Positions 46,512-55,481 of a stretch of 64,000 bases of DNA are shown piece after piece. The notes beneath the pieces are model-generated. The model searched no databases and was not told where the DNA came from. It worked only from the letters and a program-made list of their open reading frames with translations. Position numbers and translations under genes: made by a program. The stretch lies in contig NZ_JAUORX010000003.1 in assembly GCF_030548175.1 (NCBI RefSeq), positions 124,001 to 188,000 of the forward strand, read 5' to 3'. Position 1 is the first letter of the stretch. Each line of letters begins with the position of its first letter. Source of the DNA: Cognatishimia sp. 1_MG-2023 (lineage in GTDB: Bacteria > Pseudomonadota > Alphaproteobacteria > Rhodobacterales > Rhodobacteraceae).

Positions 46512-47297
46512 ATGAAAAAACCCAAGTGGGTCGTAGAGAAAGAGCAGGCGAAAAAAGTTGCAGCCGCTGAAACCGTTTGGCTATTTGGCCTCCATGCGGT
46601 GCGCGATGCGCTTTTAAACCCAGCCCGTGAAAAGCTTCGCCTTATCGTAACGCGCAACGCAGGCGATAAATTGGCCGAAGCAATCACCGAATCCGGCATG
46701 GAGCCTGAAATGGTCGATCCGCGCCGTTTCCCAAAGGTGTTGGACCCACAGTCCGTACACCAAGGCGCAGCACTAGAGGTGAAGCCGCTGAATTGGGGCT
46801 CTTTGCAAGACCGCGCCATCGGTGGCAATGCCGACCTTCCACCGCGTCTTGTGCTGCTGGATCGGGTCACTGATCCACATAATGTGGGCGCAATCCTACG
46901 ATCTGCCGAAGTTTTTGGCGCCCAAGCCGTGATCGGCACACGCCACCATTCCGCGCCAGAAACCGGCGCCTTGGCAAAAACCGCCTCTGGCGCGCTGGAA
47001 AGACAGCCTTACCTACGGTTGCGCAATCTGTCTGACACCATCGTAGAGCTGCAAAACATGGGTTACATCGTGCTGGGGCTTGATGGCGAAGCAGAAACCA
47101 CAATCGACGACGCCATGGAAGGCAAGCGCGACCGCGCGGTTGCATTGGTCATGGGCGCCGAAGGTCCCGGCCTGCGCGAAAAGACCAAAGAGACCGTGGA
47201 TCAACTGGTGAAAATCGACTTCGCCAACAGCTTTGGGTCCCTAAACGTTTCCAACGCTGCCGCCGTCGCCCTTTATGCGGCACGCGCCAAAGGCTAA
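46512..47297 (+). CDS. rlmB: 23S rRNA 2'-O-methyltransferase RlmB (SpoU family)
   Basis: This 261-residue enzyme methylates G2251 of 23S rRNA. SPOUT motifs are LLDRVTDPHNVGAILRSAE, VMGAEGPGL, and FGSLNVSNAAAVALY. The N-terminal substrate-binding domain begins with GLHAVRDAL. The tRNA-Tyr gene is upstream on the other strand. Confidence 0.95.
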   Translation: MKKPKWVVEKEQAKKVAAAETVWLFGLHAVRDALLNPAREKLRLIVTRNAGDKLAEAITESGMEPEMVDPRRFPKVLDPQSVHQGAALEVKPLNWGSLQDRAIGGNADLPPRLVLLDRVTDPHNVGAILRSAEVFGAQAVIGTRHHSAPETGALAKTASGALERQPYLRLRNLSDTIVELQNMGYIVLGLDGEAETTIDDAMEGKRDRAVALVMGAEGPGLREKTKETVDQLVKIDFANSFGSLNVSNAAAVALYAARAKG

Positions 47298-47362
47298 CGT
47301 CTTGAAAGCGATGCCGCCGATGGCAATATCGGCGGCAACAATCAGGCAGAACAGGGCAGACC

Positions 47363-47647
47363 ATGGGCACCAAAATCGCAACCTGCTGTTATTGCGGCAC
47401 CCGCGCAGCACTTCGTTTGGGCGGAAAAGTGCAACATGAGCTGGCCTGCAGCTCTTGCGGCGCGCCCTTGCATGAATTGAAACAGATGCCGATCGAACCG
47501 CGCCGTGTTGAAAAACAACAGCACTACGACAAACCGCGATCCTACTCTAAGCCCTTGAAGAAAAACAAATACTACAAGAAGAAAAAGAAGAGTTGGAGCA
47601 AGCAGCTCTTTGATGGTCTCGACGACATCATTGATATTTTCGACTGA
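47363..47647 (+). CDS. Small zinc-ribbon-like basic protein
   Basis: This 94-residue protein has two CxxC pairs, CCYCG near residue 8 and CSSCG near residue 29, consistent with a small zinc ribbon, then a highly basic stretch KPLKKNKYYKKKKKS and an acidic end LFDGLDDIIDIFD. It might bind nucleic acid. No family was recognised. Confidence 0.75.
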   Translation: MGTKIATCCYCGTRAALRLGGKVQHELACSSCGAPLHELKQMPIEPRRVEKQQHYDKPRSYSKPLKKNKYYKKKKKSWSKQLFDGLDDIIDIFD

Positions 47648-47744
47648 AACATTCGCTCGCGCACGATCACATCCGCGTAAGACCCCTTTGGGCCGGGGCA
47701 ATGCCTGCCTATTCTCCAATCAGACACGAATGATGGAGACAGTC

Positions 47745-48203
47745 ATGCTTAACCGCCGTACCTTTTTGATCAGCGCCGCCGCAGCGCCCGCCGCATTTAC
47801 TTTGGCCACACCTGCGCTGGCCGCAAAACCCGAAATTTACGCCCCAAATGGCATCGCCATCAAAGGCTATGACACGGTCGCCTTTTTCACCCAGAAAACC
47901 CACGTAAAAGGCGATGCAGCCTTTGCCGTGAACCACAAAGGTGCGACATGGCACTTTGCCTCTGCCGATAATATGAAGGCCTTCCAAGCTGATCCATCTG
48001 CCTATGCCCCACAATACGGCGGCTACTGCGCCTTTGCCGTTGCCCATGGCGCAACTGCCAAAACAGATGCTGATGCTTGGACGATCCATGATGGCAAACT
48101 TTACCTGAATTTCAACAAATCTGTCCGCGCAAAATGGCGCAAAGACATTCCCGGATTCGTTGAACGCGCGGACGCAAATTGGCCGACAGTCCTAGAGGCC
48201 TGA
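47745..48203 (+). CDS. YHS-domain protein with Tat-type signal
   Basis: This 152-residue protein has a twin-arginine signal NRRTFLISAAAAPAAF ending near ALAA, followed by a YHS domain (GIAIKGYDTVAFF, AVNHKGATWHFASADN, YGGYCAFAVA), typical of small exported metal-binding proteins. The start at 47745 follows GGAGACA; the frame from 47610 is not supported. Confidence 0.88.
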   Translation: MLNRRTFLISAAAAPAAFTLATPALAAKPEIYAPNGIAIKGYDTVAFFTQKTHVKGDAAFAVNHKGATWHFASADNMKAFQADPSAYAPQYGGYCAFAVAHGATAKTDADAWTIHDGKLYLNFNKSVRAKWRKDIPGFVERADANWPTVLEA

Positions 48204-48264
48204 GGCTAAATTGGAAAACTTGCTGAATTAACAAGTTGTTCACAAGTTTCTTACATCCTCTTTA

Positions 48265-48377
48265 AAGATCGAGATTAAGGCATATCTCAGTAACAGGAGG
48301 GCAAGACCGGAACTCTTGCTCTCACTTCACTGTCCCTCGTTCCGCACTGCGCCCGGAGTTTTTCCGGGCGCTTTTTT
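48265..48377 (+). ncRNA. Candidate small RNA with intrinsic terminator
   Basis: No gene lies here, but three hairpins are visible in order: GAGAT/ATCTC (48271-48288), GCAAGA/TCTTGC (48301-48319), and a strong terminator GCGCCCGGA/TCCGGGCGC with a T-run (48349-48377). The terminator is 146 nt past the YHS stop, too far to be simply its end. No family was recognised. Confidence 0.45.
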
Positions 48378-48406
48378 GTGCAGCCAATATGCAATAGCTA
48401 GGACTC

Positions 48407-48835
48407 ATGGAAAATTATTCTGATTCTGATCTCTTAGAGATCTTTGAAAACACCAAAACCATCGCAGTTGTTGGCTTTTCAATGAACCCCTCGCGGCCCA
48501 GCCATTATGTGGCGAAGTACCTTGTGTCCCAAGGTTATAAGGTGATTCCGGTTAATCCCGGCCACGCAGGCACCGAAGTCTTTGGCACCACGATCCGCGC
48601 CTCGCTGGCGGATATTGATGAACCCGTAGACATGGTCGACGTCTTCCGCCGCTCTGATGCGGTGCCAGAGGTTGTGGATGCCGCGTTGGAACACCTACCG
48701 GGGCTTAAAACCATCTGGATGCAGCTTGGTGTGGAACACGAGGGTGCCGCCAAAAAAGCGCGCGCGCGCAAGGTGACAGTGGTGATGAACCGTTGCCCGA
48801 AAATCGAATACCCTCGGGTTATGCTAGGTCTTTAG
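48407..48835 (+). CDS. CoA-binding-domain protein
   Basis: This 142-residue protein matches the small CoA-binding (YccU-like) family: Rossmann VVGFSMNPSRPSHYVAKYL near residue 20, IPVNPGH, VDVFRRSDAVPEVV, and IWMQLGVEHEGA. It likely binds CoA or a nucleotide. It is followed by a double-hairpin repeat. Confidence 0.9.
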   Translation: MENYSDSDLLEIFENTKTIAVVGFSMNPSRPSHYVAKYLVSQGYKVIPVNPGHAGTEVFGTTIRASLADIDEPVDMVDVFRRSDAVPEVVDAALEHLPGLKTIWMQLGVEHEGAAKKARARKVTVVMNRCPKIEYPRVMLGL

Positions 48836-48843
48836 GCCGGGCA

Positions 48844-48914
48844 GGGGGGCGTTGCCCCCCACGGCGAACCTGTGGTTCACCGCTCCCCCCAAGGTATTTG
48901 GATCAAGAAAAATC
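48844..48914. repeat. Double-hairpin intergenic repeat, copy 2
   Basis: Same layout as 6321-6388: GGGGGGC...GCCCCCC (48844-48860), then CGGCGAACC/GGTTCACCG with a TGT loop (48862-48882) carrying one C·A mismatch that is a U·G wobble in the minus RNA, then CTCCCCCCAAGGTATTTGG and AAGA. It lies just past the hisE stop on the minus strand. Confidence 0.7.
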
Positions 48915-49230
48915 AGGACTTAGGGCGCGCAGCCTTTTCGGCGATGCCGCTGGTGCCTTGACGGCGGTCGAGTTCCGCCAGCACCTCGTCCAAGGCGATG
49001 CCGCGCGATTGCAGCATGACCAGCAGGTGAAAGAGCACGTCTGCGGATTCAGAGATCAGCCCCTCGCGGTTGTCTTTCACTGCTTCGATGATGGCTTCAA
49101 CGGCTTCTTCGCCAAACTTTTCGGCACATTTTTCTGGGCCTTTGGCTAACAACTTGGCTGTCCAGCTGCTATCAGGGTCCGCTTTCGCGCGTTCGGTGAT
49201 GGTTTGGGCAAGGGTATCTAGCGTGTTCAT
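48913..49230 (-). CDS. hisE: Phosphoribosyl-ATP pyrophosphatase
   Basis: This 105-residue enzyme catalyses the second step of histidine synthesis. It has the MazG-like acidic helices [15 protein letters not shown] and [13 protein letters not shown]. It overlaps hisF by 4 nt and ends the his gene group. Confidence 0.95.
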   Translation of the reverse strand: MNTLDTLAQTITERAKADPDSSWTAKLLAKGPEKCAEKFGEEAVEAIIEAVKDNREGLISESADVLFHLLVMLQSRGIALDEVLAELDRRQGTSGIAEKAARPKS

Positions 49231-49988
49231 TGCAGCCTCATCGGAATGCCGTTGGCGATCATGTGTTCTTTGGCTTCTTGTACCGTGTATTCGCCAAAGT
49301 GGAAAATAGACGCGGCCAGCACAGCGGATGCACCGCCTTTGGTCACACCTTCGACGAGGTGATCCAAATTGCCAACACCACCCGAGGCAATCACCGGCAC
49401 ATTCACCGCATCAGAAATCGCTTTGGTCAGCGGCAGGTTAAAGCCAGACTTGGTGCCATCGCGATCCATGCTGGTCAGCAGGATTTCACCAGCCCCCTTG
49501 CTGGCCACAAGACGCGCAAATTCAACCGCATCAATGCCGGTTTCTTTTCGTCCGCCATGTGTGAAAATCTCCCACTTGCCGGGAGAGACGGTTTTGGCAT
49601 CAATCGCGCAGACAATACATTGGCTGCCAAATTGATCGGCGCTTTCGGCGATCACATCAGGATTTGCGACTGCTGCAGAGTTAAACGACACCTTGTCAGC
49701 ACCCGACAAAAGCAAGGCCCGCACATCATCTTTGGTGCGTACACCGCCACCAACTGTCAGCGGTACAAAACACTGTTCCGCCGTGCGACGCACCATATCA
49801 AACATCGTGCCGCGATTTTCATGAGTCGCGTGGATATCCAGAAAACAAATCTCGTCAGCGCCAGCCGCGTCATAGGCGCGGGCCGCTTCAACAGGGTCGC
49901 CAGCGTCACGCAGGCCGACAAAGTTCACGCCTTTGACCACACGGCCATCAGCAACATCCAGACAGGGGATCAGACGGGTTTTTAGCAT
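49227..49988 (-). CDS. hisF: Imidazole glycerol phosphate synthase, cyclase subunit
   Basis: This 253-residue TIM barrel starts [21 protein letters not shown] and carries the second catalytic Asp in [14 protein letters not shown]. It forms the HisF-HisH synthase that makes IGP and AICAR. HisH is encoded about 5 kb away in this window. Confidence 0.96.
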   Translation of the reverse strand: MLKTRLIPCLDVADGRVVKGVNFVGLRDAGDPVEAARAYDAAGADEICFLDIHATHENRGTMFDMVRRTAEQCFVPLTVGGGVRTKDDVRALLLSGADKVSFNSAAVANPDVIAESADQFGSQCIVCAIDAKTVSPGKWEIFTHGGRKETGIDAVEFARLVASKGAGEILLTSMDRDGTKSGFNLPLTKAISDAVNVPVIASGGVGNLDHLVEGVTKGGASAVLAASIFHFGEYTVQEAKEHMIANGIPMRLQ

Positions 49989-50019
49989 TTGGGCACCTCT
50001 TGGGCGCCCTCATACCTGC

Positions 50020-50502
50020 TTATGGGGCGGTCGCCAATGGCGGAGTTTGCGCCGCAGCCGCCCGCGCGACACCATTGCGCGCAATCAAGATATGAAACGG
50101 TAAGATCGTCGCCAAATACAGCCGCCCGCCAAAATTATGCGGATGCACCCAAGTGGCCAGTGACAATCGCCCATCCCGGCACATCACGCTGACGCGAAAG
50201 TTCAGATGTTTGTCGTCAAAGCCTGCGATAATCTCATGCTCTGTTTCTTGATCAACTGGAAAAGGGCCCAGCTTATCTGCGGCTTCTGGTCCATCCTGAC
50301 TTAGCCCAAAGGGCGATGTGATCAGGCTGCGCAGCTTTAACAGCGGTTGCGCCCAGCCGGGAAATTCCACGATGATCTCTGCCGCCTGCCGCGGGGAAAT
50401 TGTGGCCGGGGCGGCAAAACAATCCACGAAGTCATCGCCAGACATATAGCCATGCAAAAGGCTATTGGTGGGCAAAGCAATTTTCCGAACACGCGTAGGC
50501 AT
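50020..50502 (-). CDS. DUF2867-family protein
   Basis: This 160-residue protein fits DUF2867, starting MPTRVRKIALP and with the EHEIIAGFDDKHLNFRVSV and WVHPHNFGGRLYL blocks. No signal peptide is seen. It lies upstream of hisF on the same strand by 31 nt. Confidence 0.8.
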   Translation of the reverse strand: MPTRVRKIALPTNSLLHGYMSGDDFVDCFAAPATISPRQAAEIIVEFPGWAQPLLKLRSLITSPFGLSQDGPEAADKLGPFPVDQETEHEIIAGFDDKHLNFRVSVMCRDGRLSLATWVHPHNFGGRLYLATILPFHILIARNGVARAAAAQTPPLATAP

Positions 50503-50681
50503 GGCTTATCTCTGGTTGTGGTCTTTTAAAACAGATCACCCTGAAACCGGTTGATTTCAAGCCCATGCGCGCCCGTGTCGCAGCTTTATCGGTGGGACAT
50601 TGCCCATGCCAAAAACGTGATTGGAAATCGTGCAAGTAGCCACTGAAAAAGGCACAGTGCATTCTTATTTGGAGATAGAAA

Positions 50682-51125
50682 ATGAAGTCATTCTTACTTG
50701 CAGGAGTCATCGCCATGACCGCAGCCATCCCAGCCGCCGCAGAGCTGATCAAAGTGCCGACCGAAAAAACCGTGACCGCCGCACTTGATGCGCTTGAAGT
50801 CGCGCTTGGTAATGCCGGGGCCACCGTATTTGCGCGCGTCGATCACGCAGCCGGTGCCGCGAAAGTGGATCTAGAACTGGATGACGCGCAGGTCTTGATT
50901 TTCGGGAACCCAAAACTGGGCACGCCAGCGATGCAAGCTGATCCGCGTGCCGGTCTTTACCTGCCGCTCAAAGCGCTGGCGTACAAAGATGCCGATGGCC
51001 AGGTGTGGATCACTTACGAAGACCCAGCAGACATGTTTGCCGGTCTAGACATCGCAGCCGACGCCCCATTTGTTGCTAAAATGCAGGGCGCCTTGGGCAA
51101 GTTGACAGCCGCAGCTGCCAACTAA
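50682..51125 (+). CDS. Exported DUF302 protein
   Basis: This 147-residue protein has a signal peptide (MKSFLLAGVIAMTAAIPAAA) and a DUF302 fold with LDALEVALGNAGATVFARVDHAAGA, LIFGNPKLGTPAMQADPRAGLYL, and ALAYKDADGQVWITY. It is probably periplasmic. Function unknown. Confidence 0.88.
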   Translation: MKSFLLAGVIAMTAAIPAAAELIKVPTEKTVTAALDALEVALGNAGATVFARVDHAAGAAKVDLELDDAQVLIFGNPKLGTPAMQADPRAGLYLPLKALAYKDADGQVWITYEDPADMFAGLDIAADAPFVAKMQGALGKLTAAAAN

Positions 51126-51245
51126 GTCGGCGAGTGCATGAAAAGACTGTTGTGAAATTGTTCTTCGCTAAAGTTTCCCAAGTTATGTCGTTGCTCTCAA
51201 AACTAACTTTGGTATCAATCACGTATTAATATTGGGAAAAGAATA

Positions 51246-51635
51246 ATGATTTTACGCTCTCTTTTTGCAGCTAGTCTGGTTTGTGTAACAGTAGGGCAAC
51301 CGCTCGCAGCGGCGTCCGCTGGGGTAGTTGCCGAATGCAAGCTGGCTGAAGCTGCTTACAAGGCTGTTCAAAAATCTGGCAGCTCACCGCTAAACGACAT
51401 TTTGGTGGGTTGCCCGGGCTATGAAAGCTGGAAAGCTCAAATGACCTCGCGCCAAGACAGCAAAGCCTTTCGCAAGGCTGCGTTCGCAAAAAAACCGGCA
51501 GCTGTCAAAGCAGCTGGAAAACCAGGTACCTTAATTTTTCAACGCATGATTGCGCGTGGTGTGCCTGTTAAAGTCGCTCAAGAAATGACGGCAACCAAAG
51601 AATTCAAAAATGCGGTTGCCCAATTTGGGAAGTGA
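51246..51635 (+). CDS. Small exported protein, unknown function
   Basis: This 129-residue protein has a signal peptide cleaved near LAAASA and a basic C-terminal half rich in lysine. Two cysteines (near residues 31 and 56) could form a disulfide. No family was recognised. A terminator follows the stop. Confidence 0.72.
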   Translation: MILRSLFAASLVCVTVGQPLAAASAGVVAECKLAEAAYKAVQKSGSSPLNDILVGCPGYESWKAQMTSRQDSKAFRKAAFAKKPAAVKAAGKPGTLIFQRMIARGVPVKVAQEMTATKEFKNAVAQFGK

Positions 51636-51636
51636 T

Positions 51637-51665
51637 AAAAAAAGGCGCCAATCTCGGCGCCTTTT
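51637..51665. terminator. Bidirectional terminator between the exported protein and hisA
   Basis: GGCGCC-aatctc(g)-GGCGCC stem with A-run on one side and TTTT on the other. It can end transcripts on both strands. Confidence 0.82.
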
Positions 51666-51684
51666 CAATTACGAAGGTGTCGGC

Positions 51685-52407
51685 TTAACCTTTGATCACC
51701 TTCAACGCTTCGGCCAGATCAATCGCACCATCATAGAGCGCCCGGCCAGAGATCGCGCCGTTCAGATCAGCACCACAGGATTTCAACGCGCGTAAGTCGT
51801 CCAAGGACGACACGCCACCAGAGGCAATCACCGGAATAGATACCGCATTCGCCAAATCAGCCGTCGCCTGAACGTTCGGTCCTTTCATCGCGCCATCGCG
51901 CAGAATGTCGGTGTAGATAATCGCCGCAACGCCAGCGTCCTCAAATGACTTCGCAAGGTCCGTCACCATCACGTCGGTCTCTTCAGCCCAACCTTTGGTC
52001 GCCACTTTGCCGTTGCGCGCGTCAATGCCCACAGCAACCTTACCTGGGAATTCACGCGCCGCTTCGCGCACCAGATCCGGGTTTTCCACGGCGACCGTGC
52101 CCAGAATAACCCGTGCCAATCCGCGATCAATCCAGCGCTCAATCGTGGCCATGTCACGAATACCGCCACCCAATTGGGCTGGCACTTTGCACTGTTTCAA
52201 AATCTCTTCGACGGGTGCGGCGTTCACTGGTTCCCCAGCAAAAGCGCCATTCAAATCCACCAAATGCAACCAGTCACAACCGGCTTCAACAAACTCAAGC
52301 GCTTGCGCGGCTGGGTTGTCATTGAACACGGTCGTTTTTTCCATATCCCCATGCAGCAATCGTACCGCTTGGCCGTCTTTCAGATCAATTGCAGGATAGA
52401 GGATCAT
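51685..52407 (-). CDS. hisA: HisA isomerase (ProFAR isomerase)
   Basis: This 240-residue TIM barrel has [20 protein letters not shown] at the start, and [14 protein letters not shown] with the catalytic Asp. It follows hisH in the pathway. The start at 52407 is chosen by homology, behind AGGAA; the frame to 52470 would add 21 residues. It is one of several his genes, separated from hisH by five other genes. Confidence 0.94.
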   Translation of the reverse strand: MILYPAIDLKDGQAVRLLHGDMEKTTVFNDNPAAQALEFVEAGCDWLHLVDLNGAFAGEPVNAAPVEEILKQCKVPAQLGGGIRDMATIERWIDRGLARVILGTVAVENPDLVREAAREFPGKVAVGIDARNGKVATKGWAEETDVMVTDLAKSFEDAGVAAIIYTDILRDGAMKGPNVQATADLANAVSIPVIASGGVSSLDDLRALKSCGADLNGAISGRALYDGAIDLAEALKVIKG

Positions 52408-52545
52408 GGCGCATTCCTTATGCATATCAACTGTTGCCGACCCTTTGGCATGACGCCACGCAAATTGCAACGTGACCCCAAGTCAATCTTGATCCAAAGC
52501 ACCCGCCCAAGCCACCTTTCCCTCGTCAAACGGGAGAGAGACCAC

Positions 52546-52941
52546 ATGAAACGCGCATTTTTAGCAGTCACACTGTGCTTCGCAGCCACAACCGCACTGG
52601 CGGATAACGCGACCGGTACTTGGAAAACCGAAGCAGGCGATACAGGCGGCTATCTGCATGTGTCCATCGCCAAATGCGGCGCGGCGCTTTGCGGAACTAT
52701 CGCCAAAGCCTTTGAAAAGGGCGGGGCGGCATCCAACACATACGAACACCTTGGCAAGAAAATGATCTGGGACATGCAGGCGGATGGCAATAACAGCTAT
52801 TCCGGCGGCAAAATCTGGGCGCCAGACAAGGACAAAACCTACAAATCCAAGATGTCACTGAATGGCAATTCACTGACCGTCAAAGGCTGCGTCGCAGGTG
52901 GTGCTATTTGCAGGGGCCAAACATGGTCGCGGGTTAATTAA
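52546..52941 (+). CDS. Exported DUF2147 protein
   Basis: This 131-residue protein has a signal peptide (MKRAFLAVTLCFAATTALA) and DUF2147-like blocks GTWKTEAGDTGGYLHVSIAKCG, and SMKSLNG-like KMSLNGNSLTVKGCV, ending GQTWSRV. It has three cysteines. It overlaps the WGR gene by 8 nt. The frame from 52174 is rejected because of the signal peptide and GGGAGAGA upstream of 52546. Confidence 0.85.
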   Translation: MKRAFLAVTLCFAATTALADNATGTWKTEAGDTGGYLHVSIAKCGAALCGTIAKAFEKGGAASNTYEHLGKKMIWDMQADGNNSYSGGKIWAPDKDKTYKSKMSLNGNSLTVKGCVAGGAICRGQTWSRVN

Positions 52942-53185
52942 ACATACCCAATTGCACAGGGATAACCGCATAACCATTCTTCAACTTGAGCGCCTTAAGC
53001 CGCTCAAGTTCTTTCACAGCCAAATCCGAGGCCGTCAGATAATCGCGCTGTTCTTGGCCAACACCATCAATCACACCCCATTCCCGCTCTAGGCAAAACT
53101 CACCAAACAACGTCTGCGTCAGTCGCAGGGCGTAGTACCGCTTTTGCTTGCGGGTGTGGTTGAATTTTTCAAGACGAATATGCAC
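52934..53185 (-). CDS. WGR-domain protein
   Basis: This 83-residue protein is a lone WGR domain: RLEKFNHTRKQKRYYALRLTQTLFGEF, EREWG, then a helix ending KNGYAVIP. WGR domains bind nucleic acid ends in PARPs and occur as stand-alone proteins in bacteria. Its upstream region carries mutually exclusive hairpins. It overlaps the DUF2147 gene by 8 nt. Confidence 0.85.
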   Translation of the reverse strand: MHIRLEKFNHTRKQKRYYALRLTQTLFGEFCLEREWGVIDGVGQEQRDYLTASDLAVKELERLKALKLKNGYAVIPVQLGMFN

Positions 53186-53236
53186 GAGATTGCCGAGGTT
53201 GATTCAGAGTATTGATCATATGCCCGGCGCGGCTGG

Positions 53237-53317
53237 CGCTGTCTATGTCACAAGAACACGTAACATAGACAGCGTCACCATTTGGTGACAGGGGATGGAA
53301 ACTGCTCTGTCACCAAA
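53237..53317 (-). promoter_or_regulatory. Nested inverted repeats upstream of the WGR gene
   Basis: Three inverted repeats are visible. A: CGCTGTCTATGT / ACATAGACAGCG (12 bp, 14-nt loop, 53237-53274). B: GTCACCA-TT-TGGTGAC (53274-53289). C: TTTGGTGACAG / CTGTCACCAAA (11 bp, 53281-53317). B and C share TTTGGTGAC, so only one can form at a time, as in a switch or attenuator. On the minus strand they lie between prx and WGR. Confidence 0.6.
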
Positions 53318-53322
53318 TAACA

Positions 53323-53859
53323 TTAAACGGGGCCGGTATACTCGCCGCGCGCCGGATAGTTCTTGTCGATCGCGAAATCCAACGCGCCTAGCAATTCTTT
53401 GAAATGAGGGCGGACAAACGGCATCGTTTGAACCGCGCCGTAATACAGCGTCTGCTCTTGTGTTACCATGAACAGACCCGGTTCAGAGAACAGTGCAGGC
53501 TCTTCGATACCGATTGACGTCTTGCCGCGAGAGGTCGAAATATACAGGCCCCAATCCTTGGCTTGGCTCAACGGCAGATCATAGGCAAACCGCAAACCTT
53601 TTGCTTCGATCTTTTCAGCCATAGCAGCTGCGCGCTCTTCGCCATCGGAACTCACAGCAATGCAATTGACGCCACGCTCAGCAAAGTCTGCAACCAGCTT
53701 TTCAAACTCTTTCAAATAGGTCGCGCAAAGCGGGCAATGCAAACCGCGGTAGAAACAGATTACCGTGCCGCGTTCGCTGCCTTCAGTGGCCAGATCGAAT
53801 GTTCCACCACCGACAAGTGGTAACGTGAGGCCAGGTGTTTTTTCGCGAGGGATCAGCAT
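53323..53859 (-). CDS. AhpC/TSA-family peroxiredoxin-like protein
   Basis: This 178-residue protein has a thioredoxin-like fold with CPLC (residues ~42-45), FYRGLHCPLCATYLKEFEKL, and an end ARGEYTGPV, as in redoxin-domain proteins. The catalytic Cys is likely the first of the pair. It is divergent from an AraC-type regulator, which may control it. Confidence 0.88.
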   Translation of the reverse strand: MLIPREKTPGLTLPLVGGGTFDLATEGSERGTVICFYRGLHCPLCATYLKEFEKLVADFAERGVNCIAVSSDGEERAAAMAEKIEAKGLRFAYDLPLSQAKDWGLYISTSRGKTSIGIEEPALFSEPGLFMVTQEQTLYYGAVQTMPFVRPHFKELLGALDFAIDKNYPARGEYTGPV

Positions 53860-53954
53860 TTGGAAGTCTCCTGTTAGGTGCTTGCATTGAATAATATCAG
53901 AGTTTAATGTTTGAAAATTCCAATTTATCTAACCTAAAAGCCGAAAGTGACCCG

Positions 53955-54695
53955 ATGGACCGCATCACAACCCTTATGAACCGGTTTCACCGTCATGTGC
54001 ATGTCGCCACCTTAGATGGCGCGGATTTGGTGATTTTGGGGGATGCCAACAATCAACCCGCGCATATTCTGTTTTACCCGCGCAGCAAGGGTGCCCATCG
54101 CCCTACAGGGGCCGAGCTTTGGTACGCCAGCGTGGATTGGGCAGGGGACAACAATCCGATCCGCACGGCCTTACCCGAGGTCGTGGATTTCGACCTCACC
54201 CAAGATGTACAAACTCAGGCGCTGGTCAGCGTTATTTTGCAGGAAAGCGGTCAATCCCGTTGTGGCGCGCAATGGGTGTTGAACCGGTTGGGGGATGTGT
54301 TGTTGGTGCGTCTTCTGCGCGATCAATTGCAACGTGGGTCAACAGAGCCGGGCCTGATTGCTGGCCTCGCAGATGAACGCCTAAGCCGCGCGATTGTTGC
54401 CATGCATGATCACCCCGGAAAGATCTGGACGAATGCTGATCTCGCGACTGAAGCAGGCCTATCTTTATCAAGATTTAATGAACTCTTCGCACGCCAAGTT
54501 GGTGAAACCCCAATGAGTTATCTGCGCCGCTGGCGTCTGGCCTTAGCACAGCAAGATCTTGCACAGGGTCATCGCGTTGATAGCGTCGCTCGCCGCTATG
54601 GCTATTCCTCACCAGAGGCCTTTTCGCGGGCGTTCAAAAAATCCTACGGAACAACGCCGATCACCATGCGTGTGACATCACTAGCGGCAGAGTAG
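53955..54695 (+). CDS. AraC-family regulator (cupin_6 type)
   Basis: This 246-residue regulator has an N-terminal cupin-like domain and a C-terminal AraC helix-turn-helix: LATEAGLSLSRFNELFARQVGETPMSYL and VARRYGYSSPEAFSRAFKKSYGTTP. The start at 53955 (MDRITTLMNRF) fits homologues; an ATG at 53907 adds 16 residues. It is divergent from the peroxiredoxin-like gene and followed by a 43-bp palindromic element. Confidence 0.9.
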   Translation: MDRITTLMNRFHRHVHVATLDGADLVILGDANNQPAHILFYPRSKGAHRPTGAELWYASVDWAGDNNPIRTALPEVVDFDLTQDVQTQALVSVILQESGQSRCGAQWVLNRLGDVLLVRLLRDQLQRGSTEPGLIAGLADERLSRAIVAMHDHPGKIWTNADLATEAGLSLSRFNELFARQVGETPMSYLRRWRLALAQQDLAQGHRVDSVARRYGYSSPEAFSRAFKKSYGTTPITMRVTSLAAE

Positions 54696-54709
54696 GGCGC
54701 AGCAAAAAG

Positions 54710-54752
54710 GAATCGTACGTTTCAGCGCGCGAAACGTACGAATTTCCACATT
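54710..54752. repeat. 43-bp palindromic dispersed element, copy 2
   Basis: Perfect arms TCGTACGTTTC / GAAACGTACGA with a 7-nt spacer, ending AATTTCCACATT, in the convergent gap between AraC and hisH. It matches copy 1 (17425-17467) at 39 of 43 positions; the differences lie in the spacer and inner arm. Confidence 0.85.
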
Positions 54753-54787
54753 TTTCAACCGTTAAGTCACCGCGCGTTAAAGCGCAA

Positions 54788-55426
54788 TTAAGGTTTCCAC
54801 GTCAGGAAATTGCCGATCATCCGCAGGCCAACATGTTGGCTCTTTTCCGGGTGAAACTGCATGCCAACCATCGTGTCACGGCCAATAATTGCAGTAATAT
54901 CACCAGCATAGTCCACATGGGCGATCCGCTCTTCGGGTTTTGCGACCTGAAACTGGTAGCTGTGCACAAAATATACGTGCTGCCCGCTTTCAACCCCATC
55001 CAAAAGCGCATGCGGTTGATCAATCACAAGGTCATTCCAACCCATGTGCGGAACCTTAAGGCTTTGATCTTTAGGGGAAATTTTAACAACATCACCCGCA
55101 ACCCAGCCAAGGCCCTTGGTCTCTTCATACTCATGACCGGTTGTGGCCATCAGCTGCATTCCGACACAAATTCCCAGGAACGGACGGCCTTTTTGCTCCA
55201 CCGCTTCAACCATTGCGTCATAAATTCCCTTATGACCCCGCAATTCTTCCGCACAGGCCGGAAACGCACCGTCACCCGGCAAAACCAAACGATCCGCTTT
55301 CGCAACAACATCCGCATCAGATGTAACAACCACATCCCCCGCATCAACCTCTAAGGCCATGCGTTGAAACGCTTTTTCCGCACTATGCAGGTTGCCGCTT
55401 TCGTAATCGATGATCGCTGTGAGCAT
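54788..55426 (-). CDS. hisH: Imidazole glycerol phosphate synthase, glutaminase subunit
   Basis: This 212-residue class I amidotransferase has GICVGMQLMA with the nucleophile Cys, and the His/Glu pair in QFHPEKSQ. It works with HisF. The start at 55426 (MLTAIIDYESGNLHS) is by homology; the frame to 55495 adds 23 residues. The TetR gene lies 55 nt upstream on the same strand. Confidence 0.94.
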   Translation of the reverse strand: MLTAIIDYESGNLHSAEKAFQRMALEVDAGDVVVTSDADVVAKADRLVLPGDGAFPACAEELRGHKGIYDAMVEAVEQKGRPFLGICVGMQLMATTGHEYEETKGLGWVAGDVVKISPKDQSLKVPHMGWNDLVIDQPHALLDGVESGQHVYFVHSYQFQVAKPEERIAHVDYAGDITAIIGRDTMVGMQFHPEKSQHVGLRMIGNFLTWKP

Positions 55427-55481
55427 GTGATTTACCCGAATTTTTGTGATGTCTTTCAACTGACGCCAAATCCGCTTCGGG

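Noticed and set aside
52174-52545. N-terminal extension of the DUF2147 protein
   Set aside because: It runs antisense into hisA, and a signal peptide and ribosome binding site mark the start at 52546.
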